The notes under the pieces were generated by a model. It saw nothing but the letters and a program-made list of their open reading frames with translations, did no database searches and was not told the DNA's origin. The translations under genes and the position numbers were made by a program. From positions 25,750,685 to 25,814,684 of the forward strand of contig CP141140.1 of assembly GCA_035235625.1 (NCBI GenBank): a stretch of 64,000 nucleotides of DNA. The letters are read 5' to 3'. Below are positions 45,550 to 59,828 of the stretch, in pieces. The stretch is from Saururus chinensis. Taxonomy: Eukaryota; Streptophyta; Magnoliopsida; Piperales; Saururaceae. Each line of letters opens with the position of its first letter. Positions within the stretch are counted from its first letter, which is position 1.

Positions 45550-47959
45550 GGTAAGAGGTAATGCTGCTAATGAGTTGAGCCAGCTAATTAGATTGAACAG
45601 ACTCGGCTCGGTTCGACTCGAATTTTGCTCAGTTTGAATGACTCAAAGGGAGCTTGATTCGAATTCAGTTTGAACTCGAAAGCAAATGAGCTGATCTCAA
45701 ATATAGACCAACTCGAATCGAATCAAAACCTTATCGATTCAACTCGAAATCGACTCAAAGCTCGGCTCACGACTCGATTTGTTATATATCACTTTTTACA
45801 AATTATACCCATATTATATAAATTGCTTAACTTTCACCTTTCATGTACCCATAATATTTTATGTTATTTATAAATTATATATATTATATTAATACATGAT
45901 ATATAATATACTATATAATAGGGTATATAATACCCATATTATGCTATTATATTTGAAACAAATATAAATTTTACTATTAATAAAATTGAGAATGTAGGTA
46001 TGATAAATTATTTTATTCGTATCCTACCCTTATTCATCTATATAATATTATTTAATTTTTAAACACTACCTTTAATCATTATAATCTAACTAATATAAAT
46101 ATGCAATTTTACTTGCATAATAAACATTCTTAATTCAACCAATTATATTGGTTTAGGATTAGAGATCTAGTAAACTATATCTAAGTTTTACCTACAAATA
46201 TATCCAGTAAACCAAGTCTAAATTTTACTGTTAAGTTCCAATTATATTAAATTTTCTTTTTGCAGAAAATCCACACACCATGAAATATATTACAGTTGAG
46301 GTCCAAATAGTTCTCTCTCATAAACTTTTTTGTAGTTTCTCGAGTAATTACATATGAAATCTATGAATAAGAGTTATCATGGGCTTTAGTGACTAGTTCA
46401 GTTTTTTGTGGCTTATGATATGAGAAAATTTATATAAATAATACTAAAAAAATAACTATAAAAATAACAAAGAAAAAAATTATTTACCAACATGGTGTTC
46501 CTTTTCGCCACGAACCTATGTGTGTTTTTTAAAAAAATTTCATAACTTCGCCCTTTAAAAGGACAAAATGAGTACGCTTAAATCAATATAATATATTGAC
46601 TTCGTTATTCAGAAAGACGAATCAATAATGAATTAATTTTGTCTCTATTCTCTCTCTCCCCTCTCTCTATTAACTCTCTCTCTCTCCTCTTTCTATTCAC
46701 TCTCTCTCCTCTCTCTTTCGGTTATCTCTCTTCTCTTTCTTTCTATTATCTTTCTCTTCTCTCTCTCTCCTCTCTTCTAAAGGACAAAATCATGAAAAAT
46801 GAAAAAAAAACATTGATTTCGTCATTCACAAATACATTATATTTTATTTAAAATATAATATTTTAATATATAATATAAGTAAAAAAAAATTAAATTAAAA
46901 TTTTCTACTTTCTCTCCACTTCTCGGAGCTAGGGCTCACATCACGCTTATGACAAAGACATGGAGAGAGAAAGAGAAAGAAGAGAGGAGAGAGAAAGAGA
47001 GAGCCAAAAGAGAGGGGAGAGAGAGATTGAATAGAGATATAGAGAGGATAGAGTGAATAGAGAGAAGGTGTGAAGAGAGACAAAAGAGAGAGACAAGAGA
47101 GAGAGTGAATAGAGAGAGAGGAGAGAGAATGAAGAAAGAGAGAGGAGACAGAGAGTGAATAGAGAGAGAGGAGAGAGAGTGAGGAGACAGAGAGTGAATA
47201 GAGAGAGGAGAGAGTGAAGAGAGAGAGATGAGACAGAGAGTGCGAAGAGAGAGAGGATAAAATTATTTCATCATTGATTTCTTCCTTCTAAATGACGAAA
47301 TAAGTATTGATTTCATCATTAAAATGACGAAATCAGTATATTATATTGATTTTATATTTTAGAAAAAAAAGGACAAAATTAATATATTATACTGATTTTG
47401 TCTTTTAGAAAGACGAAAAAATATATATTTTTTTAAAACCACGCAGACGCCAGTGCTTAGCTAGTGCCTGCATGACAAAAAGGAACACCATATTGGTAAA
47501 TAATTTTCTCTCTCTGTTATTTTGGTAATTATTATTTTTTAAATATTATTTATATAATTATATCTATTATATGAGAGATTTGAATAACATTAATTAAATT
47601 TTTGGTCAATGTTTTGTAGGGTAATTTATTGACTTTTATTTTAACCATAGATTTTGAAGTAATATTTACAACTTTAATAAAATAGAATTGTGTTTGTTAT
47701 AATTTTTTTATTTTTGTAATATTGATGTGATTCTCTAAATTAATATAGTTTTTTATAGGAAAAAATAATTTTGGTTGTAAATGAAATTCGAGCTCAATTC
47801 GAACATAGGTTCGAGCTGTTATAGTATATTTTTGAGCTTGAGTTTTGAGTTTCTTAGCCGAACCAAGCTCGAGCCAAACATTTAGATGTTCGATCGAGCT
47901 TGAGTAAAAAAAACCTTAAACCTCGGTTTGACTTAGCTCATTAGCACCCTTAGTAAAAG
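45550..47959. mobile_element. DNA transposon-like element with subterminal GAGCTCGA repeats, hosting a foldback element
   Basis: The left end GTAATGCTGCTAATGAGTTG and inverted right end CTCATTAGCACCCTTAGTAA are imperfect inverted repeats. Both subterminal zones are filled with CTCGACTCG/GAGCTCGA/TCGAACTCG words in opposite orientations, a structure known for plant non-autonomous elements of hAT or MULE type whose termini read like GGGTGCTAATGAGCC. No transposase is encoded. The middle is occupied by the palindromic element listed next. The superfamily is not settled. Confidence 0.6.
46419..47576. repeat. Long foldback (inverted-repeat) element with CT and GA arms
   Basis: The left arm (from about 46419) contains AAATTATTTACCAACATGGT with GTTCC, then AATATATTGACTTCGTTATT, then a CTCTCT-rich tract (about 46640-46775). 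The right arm is its inverse: a GAGAGA-rich tract (about 46955-47260), copies of TGATTTCGTCATT-type sequence, and GGAACACCATATTGGTAAAT with AATT near 47485-47508, with similarity continuing to about 47576. It would fold into a hairpin over 1 kb long. Frames near 46639-46851 and 46895-47083 are by-products of the CT/GA tracts. Confidence 0.8.
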
Positions 47960-48836
47960 GGTGGATTTCCGGCTAATGTAAGGAAGCCGGCGGACCCACC
48001 GCAGCACCCTTACACCCGACGGAGACCTAGTTATGGGCCAGGTCCCTTATTCCCCAACTAGGGAGGGTGGAAACAGATAAGTTCACGCTGACGAGGTTGG
48101 GAAAGCAGGAAAGGGGTAGGCGGGGTTGAGAGGGGTGGGAGGATGGAACTGGGAAGACAGGAGACAAGGCCACTTAGACAAGGTAGGAGGTGATGCCGGC
48201 GCCAAAGAAAGAAGAGGAAGAAGAGTGGAATGCCTTTTTTTTTAATAGATATTATAATAAGCTCAGTTGCCAGTTTTGTAAGAAGCGTTGTTCCATAAAA
48301 ATCCAGCATTCCAATTGAGACAAGCTTAAATACCAGTAATGCGATTGTTTTGGTGCCTTGAGGCAAAAGAAGATACTGTACTATCAAATCACTGCACATA
48401 CATTTCAAGAGAAAAAAGGATTGTGACAAGCCTCCTAGAGAACTGTCTTGCATGAGAAAGAAAAGCTTCGCTTTTATTGAATTAAATGTAAATGAGTATA
48501 CAAGGGCATAAAACCCGAAGGAGCAAAACTCACAAGCTAAGCCTTCCTCCTGAAACAGCAACAGCTGCTTCCTCAACTGTACATCCCTTATAGGAAAAGC
48601 GAACATAGTGGGATATCCTTAAAGGTGATTAGGCATCCGCTTTCTGCCAAAGATAGTTCTAGTTTAACTCTGGTAAATGAACTTTACCAGCTCCACGATG
48701 GGCATTAGGATTCAGTTGACTTGATACTACAAGGTCCAAACATGAAGCACCATCAGCAGAAGCCCCTCCCTCGTCGCTGGGTGAGGCAAAATGAAATTGA
48801 ATTTGTGTATAAATGATGTTGGCCGTCTTTTGGTCC
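47960..48836. other. Intergenic; no recognisable gene besides the CRK 3' UTR
   Basis: The right part, from roughly 48450, is probably the 3' UTR of the CDPK-related kinase. The long minus-strand frame 48058-48606 has no protein-like features: it is hydrophobic and low in complexity. Confidence 0.5.
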
Positions 48837-51800
48837 CTAAGCCTTTGGTATCGACCGTGAGGACATTCCATGCAGTAGTCTGACAAATCCCAAGAAACTG
48901 AGCTTCCCATCTGAATGTCTAATCCAGTCTTGCAGAACAACATGAACGGGGATGTTTGGACTAAGCCCAAGCTCCTGATAAGATATAAGATCATAAACAT
49001 TGAGATTTTAAGCTAAATCTGAGAAAACATGCTCAACAGTTTAAGTTGACTTGAAACTTTGAAAAAGGCATCTCAACCAGTTGAGCACCAGTTAGGATTT
49101 GCAGACACTAAACAAATACTATCTACAATAAAAGGTCAAGACCCAGTGCAACCTCCAGATATTATGATCAAATGCCATCAGGTTTGGTATGTTCCTGTGA
49201 GCAGGACTGTCTAGTTAGACATCTAATGAGTGAAAAAGTCAAGTCACGGCACCCTCGATAAATAAGCAGTTGAATAATAGCGAACAACAGACAAAGAAAG
49301 GGTGATTGAGATCATAACATTCCAGGTGGAAGGCCAACCAATGTGGTTACCTCCAATTGGCCTGTTCAGGTTCTGAATGCAAGTGCATCTCAACATAAAC
49401 GTACTTAACCAGAAAGTTACATTTCTAAGCTAGACCAATTCCAGTAAACATGGTCAATTGACTCTTCTAACTACAGAGGGGACGGGACAAGATACCAATC
49501 CAGAGGAGAAAAGTTTGCGGACTGCACAGACAATAGGGCCCCAGAAAACTACAATAGAAAGTATTCAAATAGAGGTTCATTATATAAAAGAAAATTCAAA
49601 ATACATGGACATTAGACAACATATTCAACTGTATGGACTAAAATTAAGTCAAATACGAAATTTATGCCTAACAGGGTGATAGAATCGTACCGATGCAAGT
49701 TCTTCAATTATTAATGCTCTGTTTCCACTCTTTTCAAAGAGTTCATAGGCTCGGCTAGCATGTTGCTCCCAACTATCAAGCCCTTCCATCTGATGAACAC
49801 TTATTGCAGCTGCAGAGAATTCTTCAAAATCTATTTTCTTGCACTGAAGACAACTTACCTGTAAATGATAAAACTAAGTGCACTTGTAGAATGATTACGA
49901 TAAAATAACAAGCACGTTCAAAAAGGGGCCACATTGTTGGTACCATATTAACATAATCAAGAACTCTCGAGTCCTTAATGGCGTCAGTTGAGTACTTCAA
50001 TAAGGCCTGATAAAATCCATATATCAAAAGATCAACATTTAAAAAAAAAACAAAAAGCAGCAGCTGAAAGAATTTAACAAATGAGACCAACCGTCTTAAA
50101 GTTCTGCATTGAGATACAGCCATTCTTGTTAGGTCCCAATAATGTAAACTGCTCGCGTAGATAAAAGAGCTGTGGAATGGTTAATGTTTTTGCAAGGGCC
50201 TGTCACATACAAAAAGCAAACATCACTACAGTTGGGAGTATTGATAACAAAATATCTTCATAGACCCTCAACATAACTGGTTGACATAAAAAAAGGAAAC
50301 AAGAACATAGCGAAAGAATGTAACATGTAACACGTAACATGCTTATGAAGAGTCTGCATTTCAAAGACTTGTAACTAAATTAGGAACAAGTTTGACTTAG
50401 TGGGACTAATCTAGGAATTTTCTAAGGATATTTCTCTTGTTAATATGAAAAGCCTGTTAGAGGGATGCATAGGAACATAACGTACTATAAAAGTCCTGAC
50501 AAACTCTTACAGCTAACAAGCACATGGGATTTTAATTTCACAGGAAGTCAAAGAGGAGATCAACAAGATTCAAGCCCAGCGAACATATCGAAGGACATAC
50601 TTTTAGATAGATATAGGCACTTTGATGTGGTTGCCATGGCATCCCGAGTTTAGAGCAAGTATACCAAAACAATTATTGTAATACAGAATTTGAATATTTG
50701 AAGTGAAAATAGCTTACCCCTAAAGCTGCCTTTCGAAGAGGCGAAGAGCATACATAATTCTTTACATGTTTGTAAATGACAATATCCAAAGGTATCTTGA
50801 TATTTTGACAGTCACGTAACCATGGATGACCTGATTGAAACATAAAAGAAACATATAATCAAGTTTAGATAGAAGTACTTCTAGGTGGGGAAGGATTCCA
50901 TAAATACTGCTAGTTTATGCTCAAAAGGATCATCCATGCAGAAGTTGTGACACCCTGTAATAACTGTTACCATTTCCTTCTGGAAAAGATATTGAAACAT
51001 AATTTTAGTATCAACAGTTTCTTTCAAGTGAAATAATAACCATTTACACCACAGCAAGTGGATCAAATTATTGGTTGGCACACTTCAAAAGCTATGAGCT
51101 CAATATGTTCATAATGAGATCACAATGGTAATATTTACGTACAAAGCTACAAACTTAAGCAATTTGCAACTTACTGAGAGCCTGAGCAGCAGTCATTCTT
51201 TTCCGGTAATCTTTATTGAGCAATCTCTTAACAAAATCTTTTGCTTCGGAGGACAATGAAGGCCAAGGTTCCTCTTCAAAGCTTGGATCTGCCTTGAGAA
51301 CAGATCGAAAAATACCCGACTCTGTTCGTGCCCAGAAAGGGCGGCTCCCGCAGAGGAGAATGTAGGCAATCACACCAATACTCCACATGTCTGCTTCAGT
51401 ACCATAGGCTCTGTGCAACACTTCTGGAGCTACATAATATGCACTTCCTACAATATCATTCAGCCTTTCATCTGCAATACAACCAATCCAGTTGAACCAA
51501 ATGAGTCACTTCTTTCTTCTCAATTTCTAAATTTTCCATTTGACAGTAAGAAAGCCTAATAAGTTGATTGGTATTCAACCTAACTAACCTGGCTTTACAT
51601 AATCTGATAGACCAAAATCTATGGCCTTCAAGGGAGATTTTTCATCTTTGGTACTGAAAAGGAAATTCTGATGCAGCAAAAAAAGTATGTAATTATAAAA
51701 TAAGACCATTCCCACAAGAATGTGATGCATAGTTAAACTGTTACCAAAGTTGCTTCATGCAATGTGACTTTTCTTTCAATAAGTGTTATTAACACAAAGC

Positions 51801-54800
51801 ACAAAAGGATCAAACAGAACGCATACTAGAAAGGAAATTCACCTGTAAGTACTTTTTAAGGAACAAAGAAAGGATTAAGATTTCAATCAGCTCAATGATA
51901 GGCAACATACTGTATATTCTTTCTTCTCTATGTAACTCATGACAGGCTTGTCCTGTACCATACTTCTTATTCTTTTTTCTCTATGTAACTCAAGCTTGCC
52001 TTTAGCTACCAAAAGACATTTTCACCCTTTTCTGACTCCTCTAGTCTACAAATTACTCGAGCTTGCTTTTATGCTTGGCGAAAAGGTAAATTGGCCATGG
52101 AAGTATTCAGACAGAAGGGATTTTTGCAAAATACCCTTGTCCATAAGGAACACCATGGAACAAAGTTTTCCCGTGAAAACTCCAGCTGAAAGGGGTCTGT
52201 ATAATCAATGCGGTGGCAACATTCTTTCAATTAACATTTTATCTCGGCTGTGAACATTTTTTGGTCAAAATGTTTAGCAGTAGCTCTACGAATACTGTGC
52301 ATATATTTTGTCTACAAGATCTTAGGCTATTACATGTTTGGTGGTAATGGATTTGGCCACAGACTGGATCAGATAAAGGTCATAAAATGTAGACCAGGGT
52401 GAGAAAAACTCAATTAATTTCCATATCATTTGCCAACCACATGGAAACATACAGTTATGTAAATGCCATTCCTTCATCCTCTCACGACTCCTGCATGAAA
52501 TAGAGAGATTAGCTTTCGGACAACCAGCCCCAGTCCCCTTACAGGTACAGACAAATTTACAAAGCTCGAAAAAATATTCTGGACTCCTAAGAATTCTACA
52601 TGACTGACGCAAGACATGCCCGAAAATACAAAGAAGAGGTGCTTGAGCAAAAAGAAGTCCAAACACTGATTTCCTGAATATAAGTGGTCATCATCTTTCT
52701 AATATCTAATATATCATTACTTACAAATGTCCAATAATAGCAAATTATAGATCCTGATCTTTGACAGGTAACATTGAGACAGTTTTCAGAGCTCTCCAAG
52801 CAAGTATGCATAACAAATTCAATTTTGTATTTAGAATAAGTACCTCAGGCTTCAAATCCCGATGAACTACTCCTTGGAGATGACAGTATGAGACAATGCT
52901 CAAAATCTGAACCATCACAACTTTCGCATCTTCTTCTGAGTATTTTCCTCCTCTAGAAGAACAAAATAAGCATAAACCGGAAGCAAGTTAGGAAGTAAGG
53001 CATGCGATCTGAAAAAAGTTTACAGTGTTTGGAATTGGAGAGGCACCTTGAGAGTATCCTATCTAAAAGCTCGCCTCCTTTGCACAACCTGAATATATAT
53101 ACCAACAAATTGTAAGGCAATTATAACAATTGTTAGAGAAGCAGACTCGCAGATGGCTAAAATGCCATATCTGGGATGCACTGGCCCAGTACTTCAAAAA
53201 GGTTGATCCAACTGAGCCAATGAGGTTACCAGCACAGGGTTAAATATGAACTTTCTGCATGAGTTAGTTAATATAGAGCAATATGGAGATTAAAACTGGA
53301 TTGATATTAACATATGGGAAAACTAGAGGTAGATCCAGGATTGTTTTTCCTTTTGGTGGGGGTGTAAAAGTGAGGAAGAATTTGCAAATAACGTTTGATG
53401 TTAGATTATTTACCTAGAAAGACAATATTTATAAGGAATGAATCAACACAGAACAACTCAATTCCATGGGCAATTTCAGCGAAAATTAAAAAAACATGGA
53501 ATATGTAGAAAGCTATCTAAATGACTGTTGTTGACAAAAACTGCATGGATATCAACTGCTCCCCCTTAGTTGAACGTGGCTATTCCCTTGGCCAAAACAT
53601 ACCTTAACACATGAGATATGATAACCACACATTCTAAGTGAATTCATTGCGTGGAAGTTTTCATATATACTAAATATTTTATATGGCCACAAATCTTTTT
53701 CCCGTTGGTACACGTTAAAACCATTTATGTTAAGAGATCTACTGTGATTTACAAGCAGAGAGGACACAATTTTCCTTAGGAAACTGAAGAGAAGAACCAT
53801 TTTAGCACCTTAAAATGAACTTAGTAGACCTTATTTGGAAAACAGCAATCCAGAAAGCACTTCCAGCAATAACACTCAAGTTCAACCATGTGAAGCCAAA
53901 ACATTTGCATTATGTCACACAATATACTTCTTGAAGAGGTATTAAAAACTCACTCCATTGCCATATAAACATTATCATCGTCTTCATAAGCATCATAAAA
54001 TTGCACAAGGTTTCTATGCCCTGTCAAAGCACTCAGTATTTTTACTTCTCGTCTGACATCCTCGATAGCAATAGCTGTTGTCATCTGCAAGATAACGAGG
54101 TAATGAGAATTGAGCAAATAATATATAGATTAGTCCATTTAAGTATTGTTGATATTTGTAATTAAGTGAATACAACACATAAATATCACATTTAGATCAC
54201 AGAAGATAAAACAATTTGTAATAATGGTTGATTTCATCCTTTTGATTGCATTGAATGTACTAACCTATTTATCAACATCTAATTGGAATGAACTTTTGCA
54301 AATAACTAATCCACACAACCAAATGCACAAATTAATGGACAAGATTTGCATCTATCTTGTCATGCTTCCTCTTTACGACATAATTCTTACACATGTCAAC
54401 AAAGTTATGTAAAAGAAAATATTCATTGACCACAAAACTGTCTTTGGAGTGACTCCGAAAAGTGGCCTTTTGAACTTATAGCTCATGCAATATCCTCTCA
54501 CGGAAAAAGTGACAAGTGAATGACAAGAGGCTCATAATTATTTCCCCGGAAAACTATATAAGACTTCAATTACCAAACACTGAAGAACCTTTTGCCATTT
54601 TAGGTGCATAATAGCTCATCTCGGCATTTTTTATTTGAGCTGGCTGTCACCAAACACCTTATGCAACCTGAGAATTAATAAATTCAAAAAGTATGCGAAC
54701 AAGAGAAATATAATTGTTTCCCTGTGGATATGGATTTGACTGCAGCATAATCAAATTTACTTAAAAAAAATAAGTTAAAAGAAGAATGTAGGTAAAAGAA

Positions 54801-55662
54801 GTAGAAGATGGGAAATGCATCTCACTAGGAAAATACAAAAACAGAATTAAAGAAAAAAACAACAACTACAAATTTAGAAAGAAGAGAAGTAGACAAAGAC
54901 TCCAGCAAAACTATCTTTTTAAAATGTCTGCATGTTGGTTCTGTCATAAAAAATAGGCCACTTACAAACTTAACCATTCTAATCCCTAAGTTTTCATTTT
55001 GTTAGTTTAGTGATTATCTAATATATATAAAAAATGATAGCCGCTACAATGAGAGCTAATGATTAGCCTCATGGCGATACTTTATCCAACACAATACGAT
55101 TAGAAATTCAAAGAAGAGGCAGAAGGCAGAAATGCTGATAAATTATTTCCATCACAGAACAGGTTTAACGAAACAAACCCACCTTTGATTTTGGGATAAC
55201 TTTAACTGCAACATCTTGCCCCTTTAGGTCACCCTTCTTAGCCTTTGCAGAGCAAGTATATCCAAAATGCCCCCGTCCAACCTCTTCCCCCAATTCGTAC
55301 TTTGTGAAGAACTGCTTCGAAAACCCAAAATTTTTATCCAGGCCCACTTCAGATTCTTCCCCCTCAGGGATTGAAGCTTCATTGGGCTTAATTGATCCGT
55401 GGCGCCTTCTTAGCAATGCTTTTATATGCTTTGCAGGTGATGGAGGAGGGAATGGTCGTTTGAAGATCCGCAAAGGAGTTGAAGTCCTGCTAGAATTTGC
55501 TGGTGAGTTTCTGAAAGCACTGGGGAGGGGACTTGGGCTCAAGAATGAAAAATTGGAGGAAGGTTTGGCTGATTCAGAGTTTATGCAGAGATCAGTAGAG
55601 TGGGGTATGATGGGCTTCTCTCCTTGAGTTTTTGGTACGTTCTTCCCATGGCACATACCCAT
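48837..55662 (-). CDS. CRK: CDPK-related protein kinase (CRK)
   Basis: Eleven exons: 55662-55183, 54084-53954, 53088-53047, 52952-52844, 51667-51589, 51471-51175, 50830-50718, 50199-50092, 50006-49944, 49858-49691, 48974-48837. They join in phase to 575 residues, normal for CRKs. MGMCHGKN at the N terminus offers Gly-2 for myristoylation and Cys-4 for palmitoylation, so membrane attachment is likely. A Ser/Pro-rich linker holds [20 protein letters not shown]. The Ser/Thr kinase domain starts near residue 122: GRGHFG at 129-134, catalytic lysine about 154, HRDLKPEN at 248-255, DFG at 271-273, APE at 295-297; catalytic residues are intact. The C-terminal calmodulin-like region ([42 protein letters not shown]) has degenerate EF hands, as in other CRKs, which respond to calmodulin rather than directly to calcium. 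Start at Met-4 of the open frame because it gives the acylation motif. Which Arabidopsis CRK is the orthologue is not decided. Confidence 0.95.
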
Positions 55663-58600
55663 GGAATTCAAACTTCAATGAAGGCTGTTCAGGGGAGAAC
55701 AAAGATGTACACAAATGAAAAATTAACACAAAGTGAACTATGATAAGTATAGTTCAATAAGTTTAAGAAAAAAAATTCAAGGAGAAAGTCCAGAAGCTGG
55801 AATTTGGATTGTAAAAACTTGGAAGTCAAAACCCAATAAATGGAGATGAGGCAAACAAATTCGGAGATGAATTGAATTTGAGGAAAACCCAGCGTAAAGA
55901 TGAAAACTTTCCGATTATCATGAATCTATGTTCTGATGTTGTTCATGATCATCTTTAAAAGGTAAATACTACAAATAACCATTATTAGGTAATTAAAAGT
56001 AAAAATGTATTCAAAGAAAATAAACCATTAGAAGAAGAATGCTAGATAGGTATAGATTTTATGAACCCGGAAATATCCATTTCCGTTAATCAAAGCAAGC
56101 AACAAACACATAAGCCGACAGAAGCAACTAGTCTGTAACTGCAAGAACTCATTGAAATGCTAGAAACGAATTTCAGTGGCACAACAAGACAATTGAAAGC
56201 TCCCAGACACCGGACAGAAGAAAAAACAGTGAAGCAGAACAGTACCCAAGAACTGATGAATCCAACAGCAGGCTGATCAGGCAAAGGAGGCTCCGCCCTG
56301 GTTGTATTAGAGCCAAACTAGGATTCTTTGAAATTTCCACCAAGAAAGGAAGCACTATGAAGAGGTAGAGAATAAATAAAGTTAAAGATGCTTAGAAGAG
56401 TCAGAGAGAGAGAGACTCTTAGAAGAGTCAGCAAAAGAGAGAGAGAGAGACTTCTTTTTTTATAAAGCTTTTCTAAAATTTCAATAAGTCAGTGGGAAGA
56501 AAGATGTAAGCTTTGTCATAGGCAAAAGCTTCCTCCTAAAAAGAAAGAAATAACAATGGAATTTGGATGGGGGTGGAGGGGGAGGCTCTTTTTTGCTGAA
56601 GTCCCTCCAGCCTGTCCATTGGGCACCCAACAGCCTCCAACCCGATCTTTTCCTTCAACTGCACATAATTAAATAATTTACAGTTATACTGGCTGATTGA
56701 TTGATCCTGTATCCTTGGCATCCCCAACAACAACAACCTTCACCTCCATGCAAAAACTATTGAGGTTGACCTGAGTATGTAAGATGGTAACCTCTTAGCA
56801 GTTTCCAATGCCCTTTACTATTTTTGGTTAGCTGCCCATCATTTCTACTTCAGCACCGAAGGTACCAAGCTATGAGGTTGGTTAGACTTTTGCCACTCAA
56901 TCATGACTTGGGCACTAATGCCCCATGTGGCTCAGTCACATTCAGCTCCAAGTAAGGTTAGAGGACAGTGCTACTTCGATCAACATCCCAAGTAACTTCT
57001 AGTGGTGCATACAGTGATCAGCCCCACCAATCTGTGCTTGACCTCATAAAGGTTTTAATAAATAATAGTGCATGGATGAACCAGCTGCATGTATGTGTAA
57101 TGAAATGTGGGTGACTTAGGATTGTATCAACCATACTCCACCCACTTTGTATAAATGCTTATTGCTTTAGTATTGTTTGGACCCATTGTTCAATTCTGGT
57201 TTGGACCCTTGTTTTATGTGATCTGACATTTTAATTAGGTGCTCTTTTATTTCATAGCCATACAGGTCTGCTTTCTTAATGAACTTTTCTTTGGTTGCAG
57301 GGGGACCGGTATGTTGTACACACTCATTTTCTCCCATTCTATTGATGAGCTAAACCGGCTCTATTAACGATCATTGGCAGATTGCACATGGGCATAATGT
57401 AGAAAGCTAAAACCACGCCGTCAAATGTGTGTTGAAAATTAGCACCAAATAGTGTACCATCCACACAATGAATGTGAACTTAAACTCATCATCTCACACT
57501 CATAAGCAATTATGTTCTTCTCTGTACTAAAAAAAATTATGGTGTTCTTCCTTAATTGTTTTTTAGTCACCTTTAGAGTAATGCTATGACCACTCAGCGC
57601 TTAGGAACGCTCTCTAGACGTGCGCCACTCCAAATACGGCCATATACCGTCACTGTGGTGCCATGTGCGGTAAGCGTTCTTGGTTTGGTGGTTGTTATTC
57701 AATTTGAGAATTTGAGCTCTCGAAAAGAAAAACCAAAACAGAGAATCTAATCTTCTTTGCTTTGTAAGGAACATGGAAAAGAAGGGAAAGCTAGTGATTG
57801 CAAATTCAGGGCACTTTGTGGCAAAGGGGACAAATAAGGGAAGACAAATATTCACACAAGCCCCATACTCCTGACCCTTTTTTTAGCTTTTAGCCGTCCA
57901 CAGATTTCATATCATGTCTTTGGATATGAATAGACATGCCCATCCTTTTCTTGCTTAGTGTTACCATTGAAGTGCATGCAACACCCTTGGATGTGTGGCC
58001 ATTGTTGTGTCAGAAAGGCCTATATGTGGGCCTATATATGTTGAACATATATGTCCGCTGATGAATATTGATGCATGGAGACTTTGACATTATGTGCTGG
58101 TCATGAAATGGTGCCCTTCTCTAGCACCCGAGGCCTGCAACCCTAAGGAAAACAACAAAGTCCCACTTGGGCACACAACAAGGAACATTGGAAGAATCCC
58201 ATCATGGGGAAAAGCACAACAGTGGGGTGGCTAAAATTGATGCCACTTTGTAGAAGAAGATGGCACTGGGTAAAGACAGGGGCCCCTTTAAAAGATTAGG
58301 GCATATGATCCCCCCTCAACTGATAAATCTCATGGAATAAAGGGAATGACAGAAAGAATGGAGAGCAGCAGACTGCCAAAACCCTTTTCTGTATGTTCAA
58401 TTGCATCCACAGGTTACAAAAAAAATGAGAGAGAGAAAGAGAAGTCTGACTGAAGCAAAATGTTCAAAGAATAAAAATAGGTGCATGAGCATGTGACAAC
58501 ATGGGATACAGGTGTGTTCCCCTCTGCCACAGGTATGCAGCAAGAATTTTTTTCTTTACAGATTTTTCTATTTGAGTTCTGATATGGGATGGAACCAAAT

Positions 58601-59770
58601 ATCCACATATCCACAGGGGAAGGAAGAGTAGTAGAAGAAGCAATCTGATTCTGAAATTCAAAGTCATAGCTTTGATTTTCTTTAGGGTTGGCTGGCAAAT
58701 AGGTCTCTGCTGCCACTGCAACAGCACATTGTATGCAATTCTGACTGAAATGTGGCCCCCACTGTTTGATCAACGGCTAAAATAGCAAATCTAAATTATT
58801 GAGGCCATTTTTCAAAAAATTGGAAGGCTGTGATTCTTTCACAATGGTGCCAATGTGAAATTGGACTGTTTCAGAGTAGGAATCTGCCGACCTCCAATTA
58901 TAAAAGCTATAATATAGGTGGTCTTGTTTCTGATGGGACCCATCACATACAATCTTTGAAAAGCGTTAGGTGACCCACTACTGGGCCCCACACCCTTTCT
59001 CCGTTCTACGTAGCCCATGTGGTAGGTGCCCACCCTGGTTTTCTTGCCCAAACATCTCTGAATATCATTGGGCTGTTGATCATTTCTTGCCAATCATGGG
59101 ACCGAGCGTGTCATTTATCTTAGGCCGGAAAGTGTGACCTTTGTGCTTTTGTGGCCTTCTTGGACTTGGTGTGGTTGGAAAAACTAGCAACGAAGATCTT
59201 TGATAATGCCGCACTAATTGAACTGATTTGCTTGGTTGATTCTTTTTGTATATTTTTTATTAGAATAGATTACCCAATAATAATACTGGGAAGGAGCTCG
59301 ATGACAATGCATGAGTCAAAGGATAATGATTTTCCTACTCTACTTTCTTTTTGATAAAATTTTATGCCAAATTTTATTTGGACATAAAAGAGTGGGATCT
59401 ATTTTTTGTAGTCCAATCAAAACGGTTAAGTTTTGTTAGACATAAAATAGAATATGGCTATAGGCATCCGTAAAGTCAAAGGAAAGACTACTTCTTTTTC
59501 TGGTCTTTAAATGTGTACATGTGACACAGATATGTGGAATTGAAATTTATTAGGTTCAAATGCAATTTTAAAGTCTTAAAAACCATTGCTTAGTTTTGGA
59601 GAGAAAATGTTATAAGCACCGGAAAATTGAATGAAAAATGAATTGGCATGATAAAAGGCACATTGTTATTCCCAAGTAAGTCATGAATGAACTTATCCTG
59701 ATTTAATTCTTGGGTTGTGGACCAGTATTCCAAATTAGTTGAAATAAATATATTTGGCAATGGTTGATTG
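55663..59770. other. CRK upstream region and gene-free stretch
   Basis: The first ~900 bp holds the CRK leader and promoter, including a GA microsatellite at 56401-56450. Beyond that nothing codes convincingly. Minus-strand frames at 58414-58773 and 58839-59093 have moderately protein-like composition but no recognised motif or splice pattern. A foldback-family fragment related to the hairpins at 33314-33511 is near 59385-59450. Confidence 0.5.
56401..56450 (+). repeat. GA microsatellite near the CRK leader
   Basis: Runs of GAGAGAGAGA separated by ACTCTTAGAAGAGTCAGCAA. On the transcribed minus strand this is a CT-rich tract, common in plant 5' UTRs and promoters, about 740 bp upstream of the CRK start codon. 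Confidence 0.8.
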
Positions 59771-59778
59771 ATTCTTTA

Positions 59779-59828
<50 letters not shown>

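Noticed and set aside
46639-47083. Ser/Leu-rich frames
   Set aside because: Translation of CT/GA tracts of the foldback element.
48058-48606. 182-residue minus-strand open frame
   Set aside because: Hydrophobic, low-complexity sequence with no motif, lying downstream of the CRK stop; more likely 3' UTR and intergenic sequence.
48659-49000. 113-residue minus-strand frame over the last CRK exon
   Set aside because: It is a shifted frame; the true frame reads through [20 protein letters not shown] and stops at 48837.
58414-59093. Possible minus-strand gene (119 and 84 residues)
   Set aside because: Composition is moderately protein-like, but no family, no splice-compatible neighbour exon and no clear start context; kept only as a remark in the intergenic entry.
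59779-59826. CRISPR-like or other ordered array
   Set aside because: Simple TA microsatellite without spacers; no CRISPR array is present anywhere in the window.
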